A DNA stretch of 25,140 nucleotides from contig CAVBPX010000034.1 in the NCBI GenBank assembly GCA_963597395.1, positions 1-25,140 of the forward strand. Direction: 5' to 3'. Within the stretch, counting starts at the first letter, position 1. Each line of letters opens with the position of its first letter. The position numbers were made by a program, and so were the translations under genes. The notes under the pieces were generated by a model that saw only the letters and a program-made list of their open reading frames with translations, was not told the DNA's origin and did not search any database. Shown in pieces: positions 1 to 7,013 of this stretch. The DNA comes from Hallerella sp963597395 (lineage in GTDB: Bacteria; Fibrobacterota; Fibrobacteria; Fibrobacterales; Fibrobacteraceae).

Positions 1-938
1 ACTTTGCACAGTGCAGGGAAATGCGTCTCAGGAGTATCATAATGATAGATAAAAGAACATTTTTTTATTTCCGATTCACCTCGAACACAGCCAATTTCCG
101 GACAAATCATCGGGGTTTTATAGGAAAAAGCCATCCATAAAGTTCCGGAGTTTAAGGAACTTTCAATGTCATAAGGCGTGACCAAAACATCCGTTTGCTC
201 TAAATAATCCCCCATATAATCATTTTCGATAAACTGAAAATCAACGACAATTGATTTGCAGGACTCTGATTTTTGCAAAATTTTTTCCCGATAATTTTCA
301 TCGTTACATTTCCCACAAATCAACAAGATAAAATCTGATTTATCTAGTTTCGTTTTTTTAAACCCTTCAATCAATAATTCCAGGTTTTTATAGGGTCCAA
401 TTTTCCCTGTGGAAAAAATAATCTTTGATTTTTGAGAAATTCCATATTTTTGCCGAATATCTATTTTTCCATGTCCAAAATTTTGAAAATAATCACCATG
501 AGGAATGTAAAATATTTTTTTTCGAAAGTTCTGCAATTGGGGAACTTCTTCAACTGTTGCCAAACATAAAATATGTATCCGGTCGCTCCAATGCATTAGA
601 AGTCCCATTAAAAATTTGGAATACTTCCTGCCTTTTTTTTGATCGTGGGCAACTTTATTATGGACTGTCCAAATTATTTTTTTCCGAAATATTTTCAGAC
701 AGCACAAAAAACCAAGTCTAAAGGCAAAATTCAACAGACACCGAAATTCATTATTTCCTCGAATATTTTCCAGCCAATTCAAATGACAGACTTTCGCAAC
801 AAAAAATTCTTTTAAATGGCCATGAAGGACTTGATTCACTCCGATAACACGAAATTTACCAGAAATTGTTTTGGCCAAATTTCCGAGGTAAAAATTTTCC
901 GAGGTCTTTGCCTGAGGAAAGAACAAAACGGTTTTCAA
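1..938 (-). CDS. Glycosyltransferase, GT4-like, 3' end cut by window edge
   Basis: About 312 residues are visible before the frame runs off the left edge. A TAA/TGA-free frame starts at a TTG (936-938) placed directly after the TGA of the upstream gene; an in-frame stop precedes it and GGGGAAG lies just upstream, so TTG is the only sensible start. The product begins MKTVLFFPQAKTSENFYLGN. Visible family marks are WTVHNKVAHD in the N-terminal half, a lone IPHGDYF, then STGKIGPYKNLELLIEGF at the start of the second Rossmann fold, and TPYDIESSLNSGTLWMAFSY near the nucleotide-sugar site, as in GT-B 'group 1' enzymes. It is presumably cytoplasmic or membrane-peripheral and adds a sugar to a lipid-linked glycan; donor and acceptor cannot be told. 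The gene is AT-rich like pssD/pssE and unlike ugd, suggesting a variable polysaccharide locus. It is the third gene of a tightly packed pssD-pssE-GT unit. Confidence 0.85.
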   Translation of the reverse strand, partial: MKTVLFFPQAKTSENFYLGNLAKTISGKFRVIGVNQVLHGHLKEFFVAKVCHLNWLENIRGNNEFRCLLNFAFRLGFLCCLKIFRKKIIWTVHNKVAHDQKKGRKYSKFLMGLLMHWSDRIHILCLATVEEVPQLQNFRKKIFYIPHGDYFQNFGHGKIDIRQKYGISQKSKIIFSTGKIGPYKNLELLIEGFKKTKLDKSDFILLICGKCNDENYREKILQKSESCKSIVVDFQFIENDYMGDYLEQTDVLVTPYDIESSLNSGTLWMAFSYKTPMICPEIGCVRGESEIKKCSFIYHYDTPETHFPALCK

Positions 939-1427
939 TCACTTCCCCGAAATAAAATCGTCAATCATCTGAACAATACTCGGAATTTCATCCGATTCTT
1001 CCTGCTTTTTGGACAGCTCATGATTATCGAAAAACTTGATGGCCGCCTCCAATTCGGACATTTCCTTTACGGACTTGATTAAGCCCTGTTTTTCCAAAAC
1101 GGAAGCAATCTGTATTTGATGATCATCGATATGCTCGCCATACTTCTTTAACCGGGTAACCGCAATCGTCTTCTTTCCCAAATTCAAGGACTTTATAACA
1201 GATCCAGCCCCACCATGCGTAATAACAAGACGAGCCTCATTCAAATAAGAAGAGAATTCTTCCTGAGTAACATACCTTGAATATTTACATCTTTTAGGCA
1301 AATAATCAGAGACGCCGATTTGTTCAAAAACATCTTCCTGGATGACGCCAATTTCAATAAGTCTGTCTATTTCCTTTAACAGACGATTAAATTGATATTC
1401 CCGGGATCCGACACAAACAAAAATCAT
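939..1427 (-). CDS. pssE: PssE-like glycosyltransferase subunit (GT28 C-terminal domain)
   Basis: 162 residues. It starts MIFVCVGSREYQFNRLL and contains ITHGGAGSVIKSLNLGKK, the UDP-sugar-binding signature of the GT28/Alg13 C-terminal fold. Length fits PssE/Cps14G/Alg13-type proteins, which supply the catalytic donor-binding half of a split GT-B enzyme; the membrane half is the PssD/Alg14-like protein encoded just upstream. Start codon ATG overlaps the pssD stop by four bases (ATGA), indicating translational coupling and matching the 1:1 complex expected of the family. The likely role is transfer of the second sugar onto an undecaprenyl-linked precursor of exopolysaccharide or O-antigen. Which sugar is transferred cannot be read from the sequence. 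AT-rich like its neighbours on the left. Confidence 0.85.
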   Translation of the reverse strand: MIFVCVGSREYQFNRLLKEIDRLIEIGVIQEDVFEQIGVSDYLPKRCKYSRYVTQEEFSSYLNEARLVITHGGAGSVIKSLNLGKKTIAVTRLKKYGEHIDDHQIQIASVLEKQGLIKSVKEMSELEAAIKFFDNHELSKKQEESDEIPSIVQMIDDFISGK

Positions 1428-1882
1428 AACAGTTTTCGCCCAAGTTTTGCTTTTGGATAAATTTCAAGCAACGGTTTCCACTGAACGATAAAAAGATCCG
1501 CAAGTCGATAAAGAAAACGGCCAGCCTTCGTCCCATTATAAACCCGGGAATACGATTCAATATAGATGAATTTTTTCTTGAAAATTTTAGAAAGTATTGC
1601 AAAAGGAAGTGCAACCAATGTTCCTGTCGTTACAACAACATCAGGCTTTTCCTTCATCCAGACAATCAAAGAACGAATGCTATTGATAAGCATCTTAAAA
1701 ACCATTAAAGGATCCTTGACATCGGTCTGAATCATTACATATTTAGCAGAATCATCGAATTTTGTCTTTTCAGAAACAAAAAAGCCGTCATACTTTTGAA
1801 GCAATGGCGACAAACGTTGCAACTGTAGATAATGGCCACCAGAAGAAGACACAAAGCAAATCTTCGTGTTTTCTTTTTTCAT
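1424..1882 (-). CDS. pssD: PssD-like glycosyltransferase subunit (Alg14 family)
   Basis: 152 residues. It opens MKKENTKICFVSSSGGHYLQL; the SSGGH motif near residue 13 is the hallmark of Alg14/PssD/Cps14F proteins, and VVVTTGTLVALPFAILSKIF matches the family's later conserved segment. Known family role: membrane anchor and acceptor-binding half of a two-protein GT-B glycosyltransferase, recruiting the catalytic PssE/Alg13 partner, which is the next gene. The ATG at 1880-1882 overlaps the ugd stop (ATGA), so it is coupled to ugd, although base composition drops from GC-rich to AT-rich exactly here. Full length for the family. Substrate sugar unknown. Confidence 0.88.
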   Translation of the reverse strand: MKKENTKICFVSSSGGHYLQLQRLSPLLQKYDGFFVSEKTKFDDSAKYVMIQTDVKDPLMVFKMLINSIRSLIVWMKEKPDVVVTTGTLVALPFAILSKIFKKKFIYIESYSRVYNGTKAGRFLYRLADLFIVQWKPLLEIYPKAKLGRKLL

Positions 1883-3258
1883 CCAACTTCTTCCACATTG
1901 CCCTTGCCGACGTTCGCCACGTCAAAGCCGATTTGGCGGAGGGCGGATGCGTCAAGGATGTTTCTGCCGTCATAGACAAATGCCGGCTTTTTCATGCCCG
2001 CGTAGATGCGTTTCCAGTCGAGGTCGGCAAAGCACTTCCATTCGGTGCAGACGACGACGGCGTGGGCGCCTTCGGCGGCCTTGTAGGGGTCTTCTTCGAA
2101 CGTAACCTTGTCGAGGACGTCGGCGAGGTCGCGCTTCGCGTCGGGGATAGCCTTCGGGTCGGTGACGACCGGGCGGGCGTGTTCGGCGAGAAGGTCGCGA
2201 ACGACCAGGTTTGCCGGGCTTTCGCGGGTGTCGCCCGTGTTCGCCTTGAAGGCAAACCCGAAGACGGCAATTTTCTTGTCGGCAATCGTGTTGAACATAC
2301 GCTCGAGCATGCGGCTCGTGACGCGGTGCGTTTGCCATTCGTTGATTTTTACGACGCTTTCCCAGTAGGCGGCGACTTCGGGGAGGCCGTAATAGCCGCA
2401 CAGGTAAACGAGGTTCAAAATGTCCTTTTTGAAGCAGCTGCCGCCAAATCCGATGGAGGCCTTGAGGAACTTGGGACCGATGCGGTGATCCTTTCCCATG
2501 ACAAAGGCGACTTCATCGACGTCCGCGCCTGTGCGTTCGCAGAGGGCGCTAATAGAGTTGATGGAGCTGATGCGCTGGGCGAGGAACGCGTTTGCGGTGA
2601 GCTTCGTAAGCTCGGAGCTCCAAAGGTTCGTGGTGAGAATCTTCTCGCGCGGAACCCAGTGGGCGTAAATGTTCACAACCTTTTCGAGAGCGGCGAGGCC
2701 GGTCTTTGTCTGGTGGCTTCCGATGAGCACGCGGTCCGGTTCAAAGAGGTCGTTAATGGCGGTGCCTTCGGCGAGGAACTCCGGATTGGAGAGAACCTCG
2801 AAGTGAAGACCCTTGTCGTTCGAATTCAAAATGCGTTCCATCGCGGCGGCGGTGCGAACGGGGAGTGTCGATTTTTCAACGATAATCTTGTCGGCGTTTG
2901 CGACTTCGAGAATTTCGCGGGCCGTCTTTTCCCAGTATTGCAGGTCGCTTGCCTTGCCGGCTCCCTGACCGAACGTCTTGGTGGGCGTATTGACCGAGAC
3001 AAAGATGATGTCCGCTTCGCGGACCGCTGCGGGGATGTCCGTGCTAAAGAAGAGGTTGCGGCCGCGGGCGCGACTAACGACCTCGTCAAGGCCCGGTTCA
3101 AAAATCGGGAGGCTTTCGCTGTTCCAGGCATCGATGCGGGACTGGTTGATGTCGACGACCGTCACCTTGACGTCCGGGCACTTGTCCGCGATGACCGTCA
3201 TGGTCGGTCCGCCGACATATCCGGCGCCGATGCAAAGAATTTTCGTAGAAAAATCCAT
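1879..3258 (-). CDS. ugd: UDP-glucose 6-dehydrogenase, animal-type
   Basis: 459 residues from the ATG at 3256-3258 (a second ATG lies immediately before it at 3259-3261). The frame stays open for another 74 codons into the preceding barrel gene, but the family N-terminus MDFSTKILCIGAGYVGG fixes the start. It oxidises UDP-glucose to UDP-glucuronate with two NAD+. Visible: Rossmann GxGxxG at residues 11-16, NPEFLAEGTA near 158, ELTKLTANAFLAQR with the catalytic Lys at 219 and Asn at 223, and GFGGSCFKKD with the catalytic Cys at 275. The segments FGQGAGKASDL, FGGSCFKKDILNLVYLC and IAVFGFAFKANTGDTRES resemble animal UGDH more than the usual short bacterial Ugd. It supplies a uronic acid donor to the polysaccharide genes that follow and is coupled by a 4-base overlap to pssD. 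Confidence 0.95.
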   Translation of the reverse strand: MDFSTKILCIGAGYVGGPTMTVIADKCPDVKVTVVDINQSRIDAWNSESLPIFEPGLDEVVSRARGRNLFFSTDIPAAVREADIIFVSVNTPTKTFGQGAGKASDLQYWEKTAREILEVANADKIIVEKSTLPVRTAAAMERILNSNDKGLHFEVLSNPEFLAEGTAINDLFEPDRVLIGSHQTKTGLAALEKVVNIYAHWVPREKILTTNLWSSELTKLTANAFLAQRISSINSISALCERTGADVDEVAFVMGKDHRIGPKFLKASIGFGGSCFKKDILNLVYLCGYYGLPEVAAYWESVVKINEWQTHRVTSRMLERMFNTIADKKIAVFGFAFKANTGDTRESPANLVVRDLLAEHARPVVTDPKAIPDAKRDLADVLDKVTFEEDPYKAAEGAHAVVVCTEWKCFADLDWKRIYAGMKKPAFVYDGRNILDASALRQIGFDVANVGKGNVEEVG

Positions 3259-3271
3259 CATGGCGAAAAAT

Positions 3272-4771
3272 TTAGAAATGTTTCCTGTAGGAGAAGTCCC
3301 AATCCACACCGAAGATACCCCAGAAATCGTGACCGTCCTCGCCCCGGACGTGATCCAGGTTACTGTATTTGCGGACGCCCGCGCCAAGACGGGCCCGAAG
3401 TCCGTAGGGGAAGGAAACCTTGTAGGTGAAATCGGCCACGGCCTGCCGTTCGATGACCCCGGAAAGAGCCCCCTTTGCGGCAAGAGCCTCGTCGTAGTCG
3501 GTATAGAGTTCCTTGTCGCCCTGGCGGAGCCAGGCGAGTTCGAGCTTTAGGGAGTGGCGTCCGAGCGTCCAGTCGAGCGTAAACCACAGGTCCTTGGCGT
3601 CCGGGCCTCTCCGGTAGCCGAGCGGGTAATCGACAAAGAACATGTCGGCGAAGTCCGCGTCGGACTGGTCGCGATAGTTCGAGCGATACATGCGGCGGCT
3701 CGTATATTTGAGGAGCGGGAGCCGTTCGTTTCCGGCGGCAGGGTCGGTGAGGACGGCATCCAGCCGAAAGTCAAACGTGCCGTAGCGGGCCGTTTCGAGC
3801 GTCTGGCGGTATCCGACGAGATGGCTCAGAATGTTGCGGGTGGAATTTTTCCCGGTTTCGCCGACCGGGCTTTTGATGTCGTCGATTCCCAACTGATAGT
3901 AGAAGTTCGCGCCGCGGGCGGGACGCAGCCCCAGTTCGAGCGTCGCCTGGGCCTTGGTGTAGCCCGTCGCATAGTTGTCGTGCCAAAACATGAACGGGTT
4001 TATGGAACGGAACTCTATCTGCTTTCCGCCGATGACGGACTGTTCGATGACATAAAACCAGACGTGCTTAAAGTCCATCCCTATCCGGTGGTAAACGAGC
4101 GTCTTGTAAGGCTCCGCATAGACGCGGTTCCGCTGGTTGTCGATTTGCAGGTTTTCCTGTTTCCACGCTTCGGTCGAAGAATCCGGTTCCCCGCCGGCGG
4201 TCGAAGGAGTGCCGTGCAAGTGCGCGTTCAACGAACTGAGAAAAAAGTCGTAGCGGAAAAAGCCCGGTGCAAAGTTCCAGAGAATCGCGTCGTGGTAGGG
4301 TGCGCCTCCGAGCGCAAGCGTATTCGGGGAAGGTCCCATGTCGGGCTTGAAGCGTCCGGCGAGAACGAAGCCCGCGCCGTAGTCCCACCGGGCGTAGCCC
4401 TTGATGGGAACGTTGATGTCGAGATTGTCCGGAAGGTAGGTCGTGTTCGTCGAAAGGTCGTCCTCATACCACGCTTCGATGTCCTTTCTTAACGGAAAGT
4501 CGAAATAGACCGAAAAGTTCCGGTAGCGGCCGCCCAAATAAAGTTCGAACATCGGATCTATCGTCTCGTATTGCCTTCCCGTTTCGAGCGGAATCTGCAG
4601 TCCGCGCCAGTTGCCGCCGTACCTATCTACCGTGTCGGCCGCAAAAGTCCCCGCCTTGGGCGCCCCGTAAAATCCGACGGCAATTTTCGTGCCGATAAAA
4701 ACCTCGGCATCGGAGAACGCCGAACCGACCAGGGCGGATAACGCCAAAACGAATGCATTTTTAATTTGCAC
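3272..4771 (-). CDS. Exported, probably outer-membrane beta-barrel protein, unknown function
   Basis: 499 residues from a GTG start. Residues 1-20 (MQIKNAFVLALSALVGSAFS) form a short signal peptide with a likely cut near Ser-Ala-Phe-Ser|Asp. The rest is rich in alternating aromatic and charged residues (for example YLGGRYRNFSVYFDFPL and GFFRYDFFLSSLNAHLHG), with many Tyr/Trp/Gly and no transmembrane helix. The chain ends SYRKHF; a terminal aromatic residue is typical of outer-membrane barrels. I do not recognise a named family. It may be a surface-polysaccharide-linked channel or simply a lineage-specific barrel. The next gene, ugd, starts about 13 bases downstream; the preceding GNAT gene ends 26 bases upstream. 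A TATATTTA box lies about 8 bases before the GTG and could give it a promoter of its own, but this is weak. Confidence 0.75.
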   Translation of the reverse strand: MQIKNAFVLALSALVGSAFSDAEVFIGTKIAVGFYGAPKAGTFAADTVDRYGGNWRGLQIPLETGRQYETIDPMFELYLGGRYRNFSVYFDFPLRKDIEAWYEDDLSTNTTYLPDNLDINVPIKGYARWDYGAGFVLAGRFKPDMGPSPNTLALGGAPYHDAILWNFAPGFFRYDFFLSSLNAHLHGTPSTAGGEPDSSTEAWKQENLQIDNQRNRVYAEPYKTLVYHRIGMDFKHVWFYVIEQSVIGGKQIEFRSINPFMFWHDNYATGYTKAQATLELGLRPARGANFYYQLGIDDIKSPVGETGKNSTRNILSHLVGYRQTLETARYGTFDFRLDAVLTDPAAGNERLPLLKYTSRRMYRSNYRDQSDADFADMFFVDYPLGYRRGPDAKDLWFTLDWTLGRHSLKLELAWLRQGDKELYTDYDEALAAKGALSGVIERQAVADFTYKVSFPYGLRARLGAGVRKYSNLDHVRGEDGHDFWGIFGVDWDFSYRKHF

Positions 4772-4797
4772 GGTTCTTTAAATATAGACAGTTGAGG

Positions 4798-5241
4798 TTA
4801 CGGCTTTTGAATCATCTCGCTGTAGGGAAGTTCCTCGAAGCCCGCCTTCCGATAGACGTGCACGGCGTGCGCATTTTCCTTTTCCACTTCGAGCCGCAAA
4901 AGATGCCCGGGATATTCCTTGCGCACCCGCGAAAGAAACTCACGCGCAATGCCACGTCCGCGAAAAGCCTCTTCCACATAAATGTCCTCGACCCAAACGC
5001 ACCGCGCACCGAATTCCGTGGAGTATCCGAAAGTGAGCATTCCGTAGCCCGCAAACGAGCCGTTTTCTTCAAATACGAATCCCGTCGCAAAAGGCGAAGG
5101 CCCGACGCATTCCTCAAAATCGGCGCGAAAGATTTCCTCGGATCCGTTTGTCGAAACGGCCGGAGAGGCGTAAAAGGTTCGCATGGCGGAAGTGACACGC
5201 TCGGCGTCTTCCCGGACCATTTTTCGAATTTCAAAAGCCAT
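4798..5241 (-). CDS. GNAT-family N-acetyltransferase
   Basis: 147 residues, the normal size of a single GNAT domain. The product starts MAFEIRKMVREDAERV, a typical beta1-alpha1 opening. VWVEDIYVEEAFRGRGIARE contains beta4 and the acetyl-CoA pyrophosphate loop (R-G-R-G-I-A), and LRLEVEKENAHAVHVYRKAG is the classic motif B with N and Y at the expected sites ('N..A...Y.k.GF'). It transfers an acetyl group from acetyl-CoA to an amine; the acceptor cannot be predicted. AAGGAA sits upstream of the ATG. It lies between the metallophosphatase gene (27 bases away) and the barrel gene, all in one direction. Confidence 0.92.
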   Translation of the reverse strand: MAFEIRKMVREDAERVTSAMRTFYASPAVSTNGSEEIFRADFEECVGPSPFATGFVFEENGSFAGYGMLTFGYSTEFGARCVWVEDIYVEEAFRGRGIAREFLSRVRKEYPGHLLRLEVEKENAHAVHVYRKAGFEELPYSEMIQKP

Positions 5242-5268
5242 CGGAATTTTCCTTCAAAAGCAGGAACT

Positions 5269-6180
5269 TTATACGAACACGAAATTTTTCGGATCGAGGA
5301 CGGGATTTCCGTCAAAGCGGTAGGCGGCGAGAACGCCCGGGTTGCAGGACGCAACGCTGTAATCCAGGCAGCAGATGTTCGAGCGGAAAAGGCTCGGTTT
5401 GCCCTTGAGCCAATAATGCCCGAAGAAAACGGGACGTTCCGTTTCGCCGTAAAAATTTCGGGAAAGAATTTCTTCGGAGAGCGGCTTCGGGGAAATTTTT
5501 TCGTTCGAAAGGAAGGCTATATCGCGGAGCGTTTTCCCGTGCGGATCCACCCACCACTTGATGCGCGCCCGTGTGCGGCGTACGCCTTCGCTGTCGTAGT
5601 AAAAGGCTCCGTTTTCAAGGGAGATTTCGGGTCCCTGCACCGTGTCGGAGACGGCGTGCCGGAGGTTCCGGTTGCGAAAAATGCGAAAGAGATTTTCGGG
5701 CGTGCCGATGGACTCGAGGCCTTCGCGGCGAAGAGTTTCGATGTTTTCAAAATCAAAGCAGGCGTGTTCCGCGCGGAACGTTTCCGTTTCAATAAAAAGC
5801 GGAAGCGTGTAAAACCATTTGAGAACGTCAAAGAATTCCAGCTGGTCGTTTCGGTAGGATTCGAGCGTCTTGGAATGAATCAGGACCTTGTGGATACTGT
5901 GTTCGCGGAGGTATCCGCCGGAGGGATTTTTTTGCCAAAAGCAGAGCGCGTTGAATTCGTGATTTCCGAGGAGAGCCTTGGCGGAGCCGCATTCCGTCAT
6001 GCGGCGGACAATGTTTACGGCACCCCGGACGTCCGGGCCGCGGTCGATGTAGTCGCCCAAAAAAACGGCCGTATGTTCCGGGTGATGGTACGCACCGTTA
6101 CTTTGTACGTATCCGAGCTTTTGAAGCAAAAGTTCGAGACGCTCGCGGTGCCCGTGGATGTCGCCGATAAAATCGATCAA
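5269..6180 (-). CDS. PPP-type metallophosphatase, Ap4A hydrolase/PrpE-like
   Basis: 303 residues. The start is TTG at 6178-6180: a TAA stands in frame five codons upstream, no ATG lies between it and the essential first motif, and AAGGAAGG precedes the TTG. Metal ligands of the PPP family are all visible: GDIHG (Asp7, His9), GDYIDRG (Asp43, Asp46, Arg47), GNHE (Asn73, His74), a later AEHACFD and a C-terminal FFGHYWLKGKP followed by CLDYSVA. Relatives include ApaH/PrpE dinucleoside tetraphosphatases and Ser/Thr phosphatases; the GHYW form belongs to a less studied group. The TTG overlaps the nudC stop (TTGA), so the two are translationally coupled, which favours a nucleotide substrate such as Ap4A or Np4-capped RNA. 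That substrate is inference only. Confidence 0.85.
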   Translation of the reverse strand: MIDFIGDIHGHRERLELLLQKLGYVQSNGAYHHPEHTAVFLGDYIDRGPDVRGAVNIVRRMTECGSAKALLGNHEFNALCFWQKNPSGGYLREHSIHKVLIHSKTLESYRNDQLEFFDVLKWFYTLPLFIETETFRAEHACFDFENIETLRREGLESIGTPENLFRIFRNRNLRHAVSDTVQGPEISLENGAFYYDSEGVRRTRARIKWWVDPHGKTLRDIAFLSNEKISPKPLSEEILSRNFYGETERPVFFGHYWLKGKPSLFRSNICCLDYSVASCNPGVLAAYRFDGNPVLDPKNFVFV

Positions 6181-7013
6181 AGCGTTCCTTCCTTAAAGCG
6201 CCGGATCATTGTGCCGGAGATGCTCAGACGGCCCGTGTATTCGCCTATCTCCTTTCGCGGAACCCATTTGGCAAAGGAAAGCTCCGATTCCTGAACGGTG
6301 ATTTCGGGAGAGCCCGAAAGCGTTGCGGTAAATCCCGAGATGACCGCGTTCGAAAACGGCCAGGGCTCGCTTCCGATGTAGCGGATGTCCTTTACGGAGA
6401 TGCCCGCTTCCTCGCGAACTTCCCGAGCGACGGCCTGTTCGAGCGATTCGCCGACATCGACAAAGCCCGAGATGAGGTAGGGCTTCGGGTCGGGATTGTT
6501 CAGGTTGTGCGCCATGAGAAGCTTGTCGTCCCACGTGACGGAGACAATGACGACCGGGCAAATTTTGGGATAGACGGTTCCCTTGCAGTTTGGGCAGACA
6601 AAGGCCCGCTCATCGGGTTTTCGCTCCATCGGGCGTCCGCAATGGCCACAAAAACGGTTGGCGGATTCCCAACGGGCAACGTGTGCGGCGACGGCACCTC
6701 CAAACGCAAGATGCAGCTCGGGCATCGTCCTGAAGAACCTGTCCCTTACAAGTTCAAAGTTTTCAAGGCCGACGGCAAAGTTCTCGTCCGAAGAAAAAAA
6801 GGCGATTTCGTCAACCGAAAAAAGATAGTGCAAATGTTCCGCGGCTTTGGGGTTTGCTTCAAGGGCTTCGAGAACGGTCGGCATCCGATGGCCGTCTTCC
6901 GTTTTTTTCAGCAAAACGCGTGAGCCTTCCACATAAATGCAATAGTCCGACGGTTTCGGAATTTGCACGCGAAACTCGTTGTGCATCACATGCGGAAAAA
7001 TTTCATACATCAT
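6177..7013 (-). CDS. nudC: NADH pyrophosphatase / NAD-cap RNA hydrolase NudC
   Basis: 278 residues from the first of two adjacent ATG codons (7011-7013; the other is 7008-7010). Domains in order: NudC N-terminal domain to about residue 115, zinc ribbon with Cys122, Cys125, Cys140, Cys143 (FCGHCG...FVCPNC), then a Nudix domain with the box GFVDVGESLEQAVAREVREE from residue 183, and SEPWPF at 215-220, the NudC-specific motif (usually SQPWPFP) that recognises NAD(H). The enzyme cuts NADH to NMNH and AMP, and in known cases removes NAD caps from RNA. The start overlaps the end of the CBS-domain gene and the stop overlaps the phosphatase start, so it is the middle of a coupled trio. Glu replaces the usual Gln in SQPWPF. 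Confidence 0.95.
   Translation of the reverse strand: MMYEIFPHVMHNEFRVQIPKPSDYCIYVEGSRVLLKKTEDGHRMPTVLEALEANPKAAEHLHYLFSVDEIAFFSSDENFAVGLENFELVRDRFFRTMPELHLAFGGAVAAHVARWESANRFCGHCGRPMERKPDERAFVCPNCKGTVYPKICPVVIVSVTWDDKLLMAHNLNNPDPKPYLISGFVDVGESLEQAVAREVREEAGISVKDIRYIGSEPWPFSNAVISGFTATLSGSPEITVQESELSFAKWVPRKEIGEYTGRLSISGTMIRRFKEGTL

Noticed and set aside
425..1082. Short plus-strand open frames in the first kilobase
   Set aside because: They lie opposite the glycosyltransferase and pssE genes, which show clear family motifs on the minus strand.
1762..3429. Long plus-strand open frame of 555 codons opposite ugd
   Set aside because: It is antisense to a protein with complete UGDH motifs. Its translation is Arg/Val/Gly-rich without any known pattern, as expected from GC-biased codons read backwards.
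3259..3483. N-terminal extension of UDP-glucose dehydrogenase
   Set aside because: The extra 74 codons overlap the end of the barrel gene and do not belong to the family; the Rossmann fold starts a few residues after the ATG at 3256-3258.
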